Origin: Corylus avellana
Lineage: Eukaryota; Streptophyta; Magnoliopsida; Fagales; Betulaceae
Length of the DNA: 64,000 nt
Direction of reading: 5' to 3'
Assembly (NCBI RefSeq): GCF_901000735.1
Contig: NC_081545.1
Span: 7,741,540-7,805,539 of the forward strand
This document shows, piece by piece, positions 35,560 to 46,277 of this stretch. The position numbers and the translations under genes were made by a program. Numbering within the stretch: the first letter of the stretch is position 1; each line of letters begins with the position of its first letter. Under the pieces are notes generated by a model. The model saw only the letters and a list, made by a program, of their open reading frames with translations, was not told where the DNA came from and searched no databases.

Positions 35560-36067
35560 TGATGCAGATCAAGAGGGTTTTTGGACTTGGTGTCCGGATA
35601 GGCTTCCCCATGTCCGGACAGGGCTGCAAAAGAAGGGTTACTAGAAACCCCGTCAGGACAGGGTCTCTATCTTTCCAGACAGGGGTGCGTTTTGGGAATT
35701 ATGGGAATTCCCGTCCGGACCGCTCTATGTTATTTTTATGCACATTTGTTTTGTTTACGTGTCCGGACACGGGGTATGTCCTGTCTGGACACCCTTCGTA
35801 GATTTACAATTATGAGTCTATTTTGTATTTTAATTAGGTTTAGGTGTCTTGGGACTATAAATACATGTTTATAGCTTCCAGAAATGCAGTTTATGTTTAT
35901 TATTGTGTTTGTTTAATAAGAATTACTCAGACTTGAGTTTCTTCTTGATTTTCCTTCAAAACCTAGAGAGTATCTAACGTTTTAGAGAAGATTTCTTAGA
36001 TCTTCTTATAGAATTAAAATCTAGAAATACCTATCCGATGCTTAATGTTGTCATTCACGCTGCATCA
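35560..36067 (+). repeat. 3' LTR of acidic-ORF element
   Basis: 508 bp, collinear with 33609-34155 apart from substitutions and two deletions (one in U3, one near the 3' end). Followed by AATAG. Confidence 0.88.
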
Positions 36068-36083
36068 AATAGTAAAGACAAAC

Positions 36084-38145
36084 TAAATGTTACAAGAAAC
36101 TACTGATCTCAAATTAGCAATAAGATTAGCTGAACCCAAGATTAATGATGTTTTACTTATAATCAATCCTTGGTATAGACATACAAGCAGATACTTTTCC
36201 TGTTTTGACCAATTATAAGGCCATCCATCTTTGTATCCTTTTCCTGTTTTCCATCCTCTTCCATGTTGCATTCATGTGGCATATCCCTTGCTGCACCATC
36301 AGCAGCTGCAGGTATATATATTGGTGTCTATATCTTATTTATGGTACATGGGCATTGAATTCTGTTGACCGTTTTGCTCCTGAGTAGGCCATACAATGAT
36401 CAGATTGATCTCTCATGTACCGTTTCAGTACCATTATTTTAAAAATAGATTTATGATTAGTTTGAGGATTGTTCATCTTACCTGTTTGCAAGTCTACTTA
36501 AAGACTGTTTATGTTAATAAAAATCATACATAAAATTATTTTCAAACTTTTCTTTGAAGGAGGCCAAATTTCCTGTAAGAACCTATATTACGCACGTACC
36601 ATGAAATTGATCAATTGGTGGTCTAATATGACTGATTGAGTCGTGGTTACCTATTTTATGTACAAGTCAAGCCGTCCAACCAAAGAGCATTCCTATCATA
36701 TACAAGTCATTAGGATGTACCTAAATGTGTATGATTAGTTTTTCTTTCCTTGTGTGGCTAAGCATCCCTGATTGAATTTCCCAAGCTAAATAGATTAATA
36801 GTAAACACTATTCCTATATGGATCTGCATGATTGACCTGCAACATCCATTGAATGATCCCCTAAAAACTTCAAGAAGTCGCCATAATTTTGGTGTCAGTT
36901 TTCAAAATAGTTTACGGTAATCTAGTTTTCTTCCATCAAGAAAAGCACCATATTTTCCGAGGATAATCTCTTCACCACTAAAAAGGTATATATGGTTACC
37001 CAGTTGAATGGTAACAGTTCTCTCAACTAGACAGTGGAGGCTTGCTTGTTTTATTTAGAGAAGTCTTTGATATTTTGATTTGCAGATCCAGGTGGGGATG
37101 AATAGGTGCAGTAAATACTCCCTAGCCCAAAATAATAGACAATTAATCATCCTCAGTGGTGAAACTTTTTGTAATTAATCATTACATAATAACTAATCAA
37201 GCTGCAGCCTGGAGATTTTATGGATAACAAAAAATTTGCAAGAGAAAGATATGGCAACTGTAAAACCTTCAAAAAATCCCAATATAACAATGGAATCCCC
37301 CATTTAACAATAAAGTGAGATACATCAGATACTGTAAAAGAACAATTACTATATATCTACTGAGGATTTGAGCAAAGTATTCTTTATCTACATCAGAATT
37401 CAAAAATGGATAACCCTATTAGATTGAACTGTAATGTGAAATTCAACAGCTGCATCAAGTCATCTGGCTATACAAAACAGAAACTAACCTTCTGCAGATT
37501 TTCAACAACTACTTCAAGTTTCCAATTATCAACAAAAACTAACATACAATAATGAGACAGCACTTCACAAATATATCTGCTGTGTAAGTAACGCAATTCT
37601 ACCACTGAAAATGCAGATAAGAATGTAGTCATCAGGATTCAGAAGATAGTACAAGGCAAAAACTGTTCTGCAGGATGATACAGTCCATATAGGACAACGT
37701 GCAGCAGCCAAATCTGTCACCACAAATTCGGCCAGTCACGATCCTGGAATAACACTCAAAGCAGGAAGAGAAGATTGTACAATGATGCAGCGGTGGAAAA
37801 GGAAAGATGTGCAGGCCACGGTTCTGCAGAAAAGGAAAATATTGGAGAAGATCCTCACTCAATGCAGACAGGAAAAGAAACTCAGCTCTACTTGACAAAC
37901 AGATCGCAATTCTCAAACGAATTCAGTATACAAGGAATACCTTTGTCAAATATTCATGTGATTGGCAATCCCACATTGTCATACACGCTGCATTTCTGCA
38001 TATAATGATACGGCATTCTCTGTTTTTGTATCAAGAAAACGGTCTGTGAAATGTACTCTTCCACTGTTATTCAAATTGTTTTAAAAACTACCTCAGTTTT
38101 TCTGAGACAAAGAACTCATAATCTGGTGAATGCCATCACATTATT
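36084..38145. other. Intergenic region upstream of split gene, first copy
   Basis: No gene is supported. A segment at about 36800-36860 resembles the sequence directly after the stop codon at 63950 (TAAACAC, TTCCTATAT, then CTGCAACATCCATTG), so this region derives from the 3' flank of an older upstream paralogue. Short open stretches near 37632-38049 occur in both strands and are not convincing. Confidence 0.5.
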
Positions 38146-38292
38146 TTAGCGAACACAACCTCTAGCAAAAGGAATGCGTTTTCCTCTAGTGTTCTGAGTC
38201 TTTAATTCCTTGAGATTTGCAGAACCGTTGAAAAATGTTGATTCTTTCAAAGTAGTTTCAACAGGAATTTTGGGATTAAACAAGCATTCGGC
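38146..38292 (-). other. Possible terminal exon on minus strand, first copy
   Basis: On the minus strand an acceptor (TTTTGCAG) is followed by 48 sense codons and a stop, reading AECLFNPKIPVETTLKES, then GSANLKELKTQNTRGKR and IPFARGCVR. The composition looks protein-like and less A/T-rich than its surroundings, but I could not join it to an upstream exon in frame and do not recognise a family. It may be a fragment of an old pseudogene. Confidence 0.25.
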
Positions 38293-39244
38293 CTGCAAAA
38301 TGAAGTTTCTCAGGCATTATACCAACACAACATTTGCAAGTATAGTTTGCCAGAAGAAAAAAATAAGAATAGGAATTTGCTGAGAATAGGTTGTAGTAAA
38401 AGTGATGAAATAGTGCAGCAAGTCCAGAATTTGATTGTTGTTTCAAGGTTGTCTTGCACTTTACATTCCCATCGACAATGTCACCACAAACTAAAAAAAA
38501 ATTGTTAATACCCTAAAGAAAATGTTTGCACTTACCAAAATTTCTCTCTAGAAGTTGGTAAATGTAGCATATCACTACCCTAAAAATTTTTCAAAAAAAA
38601 AGAGACCTAAGAGAGACTAAAAATCAATTTTATTTTATTTAAAAAAAAAAATAAAAAATAAAAAAAAATAAAAAAAAATTCATTGCTAAAACTAGGGGTA
38701 AAAATGAGGATGTGGATAATAGTTTTTGGTATTCGCGCGATTCTTGCCGATTAATAAATGCAGTTATTATCCGTTATTCCTATACAAGATAATAAGTGTT
38801 TCGGACCTTAAAGTTGTAATTCTTGCTTCGAAAAAAGGCATTATCTATAGTTGAACATTATTATTCATAATTTCATATCATACTTGCTAATCATTTTGCC
38901 AAGAAATTTTCATCTCATACATTATTTAGCTTCGTATATCATATATTTATAGTTGGTAACACGAAAAAAAATACTTGAAAAAATAGTAATAATAAATTTA
39001 TAACATATAAAGCAATTCAATCAAAAAAATTAGAAAAGTTTCTTGGCTGTGAAATTCAACAACATTACAAATCTAGCAAATAAAAAAGAAAATAATAAAA
39101 AAAAATTTAAAAAAAAAAAAACATAAATTACAAATCCGGCAAACATAGAAAAAAGTAACAAAAATAAATTAAAAATCAAAAATCAAAAAATCAAAAAATC
39201 AAAAAATAAAAAATAAAAAGTTGTTGTAAGGTATGACTTTGAGA

Positions 39245-39983
39245 CAGTGGCGGAGCTAGGATGTTCACTCTGGGGGTCAAAATTTTGTTTATGAATAAAA
39301 AAATAAAATTAATTAAAAATATTAAAAAATATATATATATAAAAAATGATTTTTTTAGTCTCCTTTTTGTGCTTTGCAAGTTGCACACATGTTAGCATGT
39401 ATCAAGCTTGTCTTCTTCCATACTTTAAGAAAATTATTGGGGCCTCCAAGAAATAGCTTAATCGGTTGAGACCACGTCTAATGAAGCGGAGGTCACTAGT
39501 TTAAATCCTTTCCTCCCCTTCTTGTGCGGACATATATATATATATATATATATATATTGGGAAGAGTTGAACATGTGAACAAGACTTCATAATTTTATTA
39601 AGATTTTTTGGTCTCCTTCTTGTGCTTTGTAAGTTACACGTTGTACCTTTTTTATTTTTTTTTTATTTTTCTCTTACACGCGTGTACCTTATCTTCTTCC
39701 ATAGTTTATGGAAAATATTGGGAATAGCATCATCTTCAACCTTTTGTTCTTCTACAACTACAAATCTGCACGTTTCAAGTTATAATGGTTAAAGTCGACT
39801 CAACTGCATCATCTTCAACCTTTGGTCGAGGAGGGCATTTGGCCTCAAGAGTTGTTGAGGGGGGCATAACCAGTTGTTGAGGGGGGAATAATCTTAGCTG
39901 AGGGGGACATAAGAAAAAATTTTACATAGGTAAGGAGAATTTTTAGGAGTTGAGGGCGGCTCAACTCCCATGGCTCCCCCCTG
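39245..39983. mobile_element. hAT-like non-autonomous element, first copy
   Basis: A 739-bp element with imperfect inverted ends: CAGTGGCGGAGCTAGG on the left and, reverse-complemented, CAGGGGGGAGCCATGG on the right. Perfect 8-bp duplications CTTTGAGA flank it (39237-39244 and 39984-39991). An 8-bp duplication with CAG..GGCGGAGC ends is characteristic of hAT elements. No transposase is encoded. A SINE is nested inside. Confidence 0.8.
39438..39556 (+). mobile_element. tRNA-derived SINE inside hAT element, first copy
   Basis: Box A-like TAGCTTAATCGGTTGAGA at 39454, box B-like GGTCACTAGTTTAAATCC at 39491, a C/T-rich body (CCTCCCCTTCTTGTGCGGACAT in two parts) and a (TA)n tail to 39556. Same family as the minus-strand copy near 455-562. 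Confidence 0.65.
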
Positions 39984-39991
39984 CTTTGAGA

Positions 39992-40419
39992 TGATAGTAG
40001 AAAAACACGTAGCATAACCTATAGGTCAGAAACTTATCAAATCTAACACGAAATCCTTTAAGTGATTTTATATATATAAAGGGAATGCGAATAGTGGTCA
40101 TATGTTATTTTACAATATCAATTTAAGGTGGGTTTAGGAAAATACATGTCAAATTCGCACAACAGTTGCCTTATGAGTACGCTGAGTTTTTTTTTTTTTT
40201 TTTTTAGTTTAGAAGCTGATAGTTTGAAAGAAGTAGGTTGACTTTTCCGACAAATAGTTTGCTGCCAACAAAATGGGACACCGCAACAACAAATCGTTCA
40301 TTGGCGTAGTAGTCAGTTGACTTTACGAACTTCCTCTCGCATAAGGAAGCGAAACGAGTATTTAGCCCTGTTCCTGGATTCTCTTCTCTCAAGCCACTCT
40401 GCAAAAATTATTTGCAGCC
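39992..40419 (+). promoter_or_regulatory. 5' flank of split receptor-kinase gene, first copy
   Basis: About 430 bp before the start codon with a T homopolymer at about 40188-40205. No definite TATA box. The start codon at 40420 lies in GCCATGG, a good plant context. Confidence 0.4.
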
Positions 40420-41610
40420 ATGGATACCAAGAAGAATCCATGGCTCATGCTTTCTCTTGTCTTCCTCGGCTTATCTGTCAACAACCATCTTTCCCTTGGA
40501 GCTGACACCATCTCTGCCAACCAATCTCTCTTTGGTGACCAAACCATTGCCTCTGCAGGTGGGAGCTTTGTACTGGGTTTCTTCCAAACAGGTAACTCTT
40601 CTAACTACTATATAGGCATGTGGTATAGTCTCAACAAAGTCTCAACCAAAACCATAGTTTGGTTGGCAAATAGAGATAAACCAGTCTCTGATATAAGTTC
40701 TGTATTAAGAATCTCGGATGGTAATTTGGTTCTCTTCAATGAGTCCCAAATCCCAGTTTGGTCCACAAATTTGACCACCAACACTTCAAGTCCTATAGAA
40801 GCTGTTCTTCTAGATGAAGGAAATCTTGTTGTGAGAGATGGGTCTAATTCATCGCAATATTTATGGCAAAGTTTTGATCACCCAGCTCATACATGGCTTC
40901 TTGGTAGTAAGATTGGATTCAACAAAACTACCAATGAAAACCAACAACTCATTTCATGGAAGAATGAGCAGGATCCTACAACAGGGCTCTTCAATCTTCA
41001 GGTAGAGGCAAATACCAGTTCGTATATTATTACGTGGAATAGGTCCATTCAGTATTGGACTAATGGAGCTTGGGATGGGAAGATATTTAGCTTAGTTCCT
41101 GAAATGATGGCCAATTATATCTACAACTTCAGTTATGTTAACAACACAAATGAGAGTTATTTCACCTATTCTCTTTATAATCCTTCCACCATTTCTCAAT
41201 TTGTGTTGGATGTTTCTGGGCAGATTAAGCAACTAACATGGTTAGCAAATACCAATCGGTGGAATTTGTTTTGGGTTCAACCGAAAACACAATGCGAGGT
41301 TTATGCTTTTTGCGGAGCTTTTGCTATCTGCAACCAAAATTCCTTGTCTTTTTGTAGCTGTTTGACAGGTTTTGTTCCTAAGTCGCAGAACAAATGGAAT
41401 TTGTTCGAGTATTCTGGTGGGTGCATGAGGAGAAATGCTTTACAGTGTGAGAATACCAATCTTACTAATAGGCAGGGGGACAGGTTCTTTCCAATACCTA
41501 GCATGGCATTGCCTGTACAACTCTTAGGGGTGAATACCAATTTCAGATGCTCAGCGGAATTAATCTACCCCTCTTTGTGCAAATTAAATAGTAACACGGT
41601 AGCAAAATAA
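40420..41610 (+). CDS. Possible truncated lectin protein ending in LTR, first copy
   Basis: The 5' part of the split gene stays open 29 codons into the Copia LTR (ending LNSNTVAK, stop), giving 396 residues: signal peptide, B-lectin, S-locus glycoprotein-like and Cys-rich segments, but no membrane helix or kinase. If transcribed and polyadenylated in the LTR it would be a secreted lectin-like glycoprotein, in outline like S-locus glycoproteins. This is inference; the same ORF in the second copy differs by a few residues only. Confidence 0.4.
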   Translation: MDTKKNPWLMLSLVFLGLSVNNHLSLGADTISANQSLFGDQTIASAGGSFVLGFFQTGNSSNYYIGMWYSLNKVSTKTIVWLANRDKPVSDISSVLRISDGNLVLFNESQIPVWSTNLTTNTSSPIEAVLLDEGNLVVRDGSNSSQYLWQSFDHPAHTWLLGSKIGFNKTTNENQQLISWKNEQDPTTGLFNLQVEANTSSYIITWNRSIQYWTNGAWDGKIFSLVPEMMANYIYNFSYVNNTNESYFTYSLYNPSTISQFVLDVSGQIKQLTWLANTNRWNLFWVQPKTQCEVYAFCGAFAICNQNSLSFCSCLTGFVPKSQNKWNLFEYSGGCMRRNALQCENTNLTNRQGDRFFPIPSMALPVQLLGVNTNFRCSAELIYPSLCKLNSNTVAK

Positions 41611-42238
41611 TAATCAAGCGAACCCACAAGCAAGACACCAAGATTTTTACGTGAAAAACCCTCCAATGCGAAGGTAAAAATCACGGGACCTAGTCCAATT
41701 AAATCTTTCACTATCAACAATAATGAGTTTACAATTATCTTCCCTAGAAAAATATCTAGAGGTTATCACCACATCAAGAATACATGCATTCTTGGATTAA
41801 ACATAAATTCATCATCCTAAAGTGGATTCCAACAAGAATAAAGAAAGATCTCACCAAATAGGTATTAGCAACCAAGCGATTGGAGAGGAATTCCAACGAT
41901 CGACACCTGTCAATACATAGCACTCGTCGTCAAGAGCAACACTCTAAAATTGCATCAAGATCGAACCACAAACGACCTTCCAATCTCTGATGGATGTGAA
42001 AAAGCGTAACCCTTTTCTTCTTTTTTTCTTTTTCTCTCTCCCTGTGCCGCACTCTTTCTTTCTTCTCCTTATTTTTCTCTTCTTTTTGTCTCTTAGTCTC
42101 CTAGTCTCTTGTGAACACAAAAGCACAAAGTGCTTTTCCTTTTATATTGCACACAAAGGGTTTCAACCCTTTGTGCTTATCCACGTGGGTTGGTCCCCAC
42201 ATAAAGAGGGACAACCCCAACAAATCTCCCCCTCCCGA

Positions 42239-42748
42239 TTATGTGGAGGGCTCCACCAAGCCCGCCGCGCTTCTGCAAATTTCAAGCTTTTGCATAGGCA
42301 ACGGTTTTGTCATCATATCGGACCCATTGTCATCAATATGGATTTTCTCAATCTGTAATAGCTTATCCTCCAGTGCATCACGAATCCAATGACACTTAAC
42401 ATCGATATGTTTCGATATTGAATGGAAAGTTGAATTCTTACTGAGATGGATGCCACTCTGACTATTATAGTAAAGCACATACCTCTCTTGCTGTAGACCC
42501 AATTCTTGTAAGAACTTTTTCATCTATAACAATTCCTTGGCCGCTTCAGTGATAGCAATGCACTCTGCCTCTGTGGTAGACAAAGCAACACACTTCTGCA
42601 ATCTGGACTGCCATGACACTGCTCCCCCTGAATAAGTAATCAGGTATCCTGAAGTAAATTTTCTAGAATCAATATCCCAAGCCATATCTGCGTCTGTGAA
42701 CCCATCAAGCACTTGTTGACCACTGCCAAAGCACAAACATACTATCAA
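42239..42748 (-). pseudogene. Copia RNase H, two frames pieces, first copy
   Basis: GFTDADMAWDIDSRKFTSGY and ALSTTEAECIAITEAAKE keep the first Asp and the Glu of RNase H. After a TAG (a Trp codon in relatives) the piece 42239-42523 has YYNSQSGIHLSKN, where the usual catalytic Asp is Asn, and IDVKCHWIRDAL. Confidence 0.85.
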
Positions 42749-42772
42749 AATACCTCTAAGATACCTGAGAAT

Positions 42773-44167
42773 TCATTTCATAGCTGGCCAATGTTCTTTG
42801 CTAGGATTAGAAAGGAACCGAGTGACAACTCCAATTTCATGAGCGATATCAAGCCTCGTACACACCATGGCGTATATCAAGCTACCCATGCCTGACGCAT
42901 AAGGCACTTTCTTCATTTCACCTTTTCCTTTCTCACTTGTAGGACTTTTTTTTGAACTCAACTTCAAATAACCTGCAAGTATAGAGCTCACCAGTTTTGC
43001 CTTGCTCATGTTGAACTTGTCCAATACCTTCTCGATATAGCTCTCTTGTGATAGCCACAACTTTCCTTTCTTCCTATCACGAGAGATCTTCATACCAAGG
43101 ATTTGCTTTGCGGATCCCAAGTCCTTCATAGCAAAGGACTTACTCAATTCTTTCTTCAGTCTGTCAATTTTACTAGTGTCATGACAAACAATCAACATGT
43201 CATCCACATATAGCAAGAGAATAATAAATTCTTCATCAGAGAATTTCTTCACAAACACACAATGATCTGATGTAGTTCTGTCATACCCATGATCAACCAT
43301 AAATGAATCAAACTTCTTATACCACTGTCTCGGTGCCTGCTTGAGTCCGTACAAGCTCTTTTTCAACCGACACACTAAGTGTTCTTTGCCTTTAGCTGTG
43401 AACCCCTCTAGTTGCTCCATATAAATTTCTTCGCCCAAGTCACCATGAAGGAAAGCAGTCTTCACATCAAGCTGTTCGATCTTCAAATTCATTTTGGCAG
43501 CCAAACTCAAAACAACTCTAATAGAAGACATCTTTACCACGGGTGAGAAAATTTCATCAAAATCAATGCCCTTCTTTTGACCGAACCCCTTTACAATTAG
43601 TCGCTCCTTGTACCTTGGCTGTGATCTGTTTGGTTCAATCTTGCATTTGAACACCCATTTATTATTGAGTGCTCTCTTGCCCTTAGGCAGTTCCACCAAA
43701 TCATATGTGTGATTCTCATACAAGGATTTCATCTCGTCTTGCATGGCTTCTAACCATTGATTTTTCTGGTCATGTAGCATAACCTCTTGATAACTTTCTA
43801 GCTCTCCCCCATCAGAAAGTAACACATACTCATTAACTAAATACGTTCTGGAAGGTTGTCGGTCACTGGTAGATCTCCTCAACTGAATCTCAGCGGCTGG
43901 TTCTGAAGAAGCTTGCTCTGGGTGCTCTTCTAACTCTACATTATCAATTGCAGGCTCACCATTTTCACCAACTGTATCAACATGTTTTTCTTGTACATCT
44001 CCCATGTGTTCATCATGCATCACACAAGGAGGAATAACTGGATCCAAATCAACACGGTATTCACTGAGAGATTCTGCCTTTTTCTGATCTAAGTCTTCAA
44101 TGGTTTGATCTTCAAAGAATACGACATCTCTGCTTCGTATGATTTTATTATTAACTGGATCCCACAA
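42773..44167 (-). pseudogene. Copia reverse transcriptase, first copy
   Basis: A 464-codon open stretch: acidic linker (VELEEHPEQASSEPAAE), then KWVFKCKIEPN, RLIVKGFGQKKGIDFDEIFS, KIEQLDVKTAFLHGDL, SLYGLKQAPRQWYKKF, catalytic LLYVDDMLIV, and PYASGMGSLIYAM. All reverse transcriptase motifs are present. It ends at a TGA that replaces the Trp of the usual KWILRYL segment. A TGA/TAG-type break also precedes it. Confidence 0.9.
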
Positions 44168-44846
44168 TCAATAACCAAACTCCTCATGCCCATAACCCAT
44201 GAAGATACATTGCTTGACTTTGCTATCAAGCTTTGACCTCTCATCTCTAGGAATATGGATGAATGCCCTGCAGCCAAACACTCTCAAGTGCTCAAAAGAA
44301 ACATGTTTCCATGTCCAAACCCTTTGAGGAATGTTACCATCCAAAGGAACTGAAGGAGAAAGATTTATCAAGTCAACTGTTGTCCTTATTGCGTCACCCC
44401 AAAAATGTATAGGCGATTTTACATGAGAGAGCATACACCTGATTCTCTCACAGATGGTTCTGTTCATTCTCTCTGCTACGCCATTATGCTGTAGGGTCTT
44501 GGGCACAACTTTTCTCAAGCATGATCCCATGACTACCGCAATACTTTTCAAACGGTCCTCTGTATTCATCACCATTGTCTGCACGGACGCATTTTAACTG
44601 CCTTCTAGTTTCTCTTTCAACCTTCATATGAAAAACTTTGAACACACCCAATACCTGATATTTGGTTTTCAAAGCAAACACCCATACCTTTCTAAAGTGG
44701 TCATCAATAAAAGTCACATAATAAAGAGCACCACCTAGAGTTTTAGTGTTCATAGTGCAGACATCAGTGTAAACTAAATCAAAAATATTTAGACTTTCTT
44801 GATGAAGAGGATTTTTGAAATGAAACTGTTCTTTGTTTTCCAACAA
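44168..44846 (-). pseudogene. Copia integrase, first copy
   Basis: Two overlapping frames: 44484-44846 (VYTDVCTMNTKTLGGALYY, FIDDHFRKVWVFA, RADNGDEY) and 44168-44584 (QHNGVAERMNRTICERIRCM, FWGDAI, FGCRAFIHIP). The frameshift lies between the second Asp and the catalytic Glu. The zinc-finger part upstream (44847-45073) is closed by several stops. Confidence 0.87.
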
Positions 44847-45073
44847 GACAATGAGTACAGGGCGTTAGTGACGTACTTTTATTATTAGGTAAGAGCTGTT
44901 CCTTGGCGAGAATCTGAAGTCTCACTCATGTGATCAAGCCTCTTGTGCTATAGCTCAGTGGAGTTTTCATTCTCAACAACAATCGCTTCATCCTTGACTA
45001 GTCTTGCAGCTGTCTTATAGAAAGTGTTGGTCCTTTTTCCCCTGGCTAAGATAAGAGAACCCTTGCTCAGTTT

Positions 45074-45919
45074 TCACTGTCTACCTCCAAGGTAATTGTG
45101 GTAGCTTTCATCATCAAGTTTCCTAATAGAAATCAAGTTGAAGCGCATTTCAAGAACATGTCTAACATCCTTGAGAATCAATTTGCACCCAATGTTGGTT
45201 TCTAGCTGTATATTTCTGATGCCCACAACTTTACACTTTGCTTCATTTCTCATCCTAACCCAACCAAAATCGCCACTGGTATAGGAGGAGAAGAAATCTC
45301 TATGTGGAGTAATATGAAAAGATGTTGTTGTATCAACTACCCACATAGATTTATCACATGCGAGATTAGCATAAGCTTCATCAAAAGCAAATACCACATC
45401 ACCATCAGATGCAACTGCTGCACTGTCTTTTTCTTCTTGACGTTCTTCATCTTTTCTTTTCAACTATTTCCTTTTAAACTTTTTGCAATCTTGTCTTAGA
45501 TGCCCAGGCTTGCCACAGTGAAAACATTTTATGTCTATTTTTGAATAGGACTTTCCTCTTGACTTGTCACGATTGTCATACCTGTGAGGTTTTCTGCTTT
45601 TACTTCTCTCCCGCCTTTCTAAAACAAGTTCCTCTAAATGAGAAGAAATACCTTGCTCTTTTCTTCTTGCCTCTTCATTGAACATGTTGTCTTTTACCAT
45701 ACCCATAGGTATTACACCATTGGGAGCCGAATTACTGAGCGACACTACCAAGGTTTCCCAATTGTCTAGCAAATAACTTAACACAAGTAACACTTGCACC
45801 TCATCATCTAGTGCAAATTTCATGGTAGACAGCTCATTCAACAATCCCTGGAAATTACTCAGATGCTCCGTAACACTATGCCCATCTTTGTACTTCAAAT
45901 TCACAAGCCTTCTTATCAT
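45074..45919 (-). pseudogene. Copia gag and protease, first copy
   Basis: Gag piece 45464-45919 (YKDGHSVTEHLSNFQGLLNEL, intact zinc knuckle CFHCGKPGHLRQDC), then a TAG, then the protease piece 45074-45463 in which the active site DSGA/DTGA reads DTTT (VVDTTTSFHITPHRDFF), probably inactive. The gag N-terminus (45920-46225) is closed by stops. Confidence 0.87.
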
Positions 45920-46277
45920 AAATGCTTTGTTTTGAGCAGTCTTTCGTTCATAAAGACTTTCTAATTTCTGCCAAAGATTGTAAACATCAACTTCTTTAGC
46001 TACATGATGAAAGACACTTTGATCAACCCACTACCTAATATATCCAACGGCTTTCCTATTCAATTTCTTCTAATCATTGTTGGTTGCAGCAACTGGTTTG
46101 ACACCTTTCAACTCAATGGGGTCAAACAATTTCTTGCAATATAAAATATCTTCCATCCTAGTCTTCCAAATTAAATAATTGAAAGCTGTGAGTTTAACTA
46201 TGCTGTTAGATGACTCTTCCATTTAATTCACACAAGAACTTCACACGAACAATGAACCAAAGGCTCTGATACCACTT

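Larger units (their letters stand above)
33609..36067 (+). mobile_element. Small non-autonomous LTR retrotransposon with acidic ORF
   Basis: LTRs 33609-34155 (547 bp) and 35560-36067 (508 bp), both TGATGCAGATCAAGAGGG to TATCA/CATCA, with perfect AATAG duplications at 33604-33608 and 36068-36072. The primer-binding site TTGGTATCAGAGCCAAG (34157-34173) matches initiator-Met tRNA; the polypurine tract TAGGGAGAA abuts 35560. A TATA box (TATAAATA) is at 33926 and 35856. The 1.4-kb interior has a degraded gag-like start and one long acidic ORF but no protease, integrase or polymerase. The same LTR family is present as the solo LTR at 3391-10141. Confidence 0.85.

Noticed and set aside
36205..38049. 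Several 60-97-codon open stretches on both strands in the flank of the 12-kb units.
   Set aside because: They overlap each other in different frames, have no recognisable motif or splice context, and are preserved only because the duplication is recent.
39245..39388. Apparent membrane-like peptide on the minus strand.
   Set aside because: It is an artefact of A/T-rich low-complexity sequence at the hAT element border.
39438..39540. Functional tRNA gene.
   Set aside because: Box A and box B are present but no anticodon stem-loop or acceptor stem can be formed; the family structure indicates a SINE.
41990..42358. 122-codon open stretch within the Copia LTR on the gene strand.
   Set aside because: It lies antisense to the LTR, crosses the LTR border into the polypurine tract and RNase H region, and has only low-complexity Phe/Leu runs.
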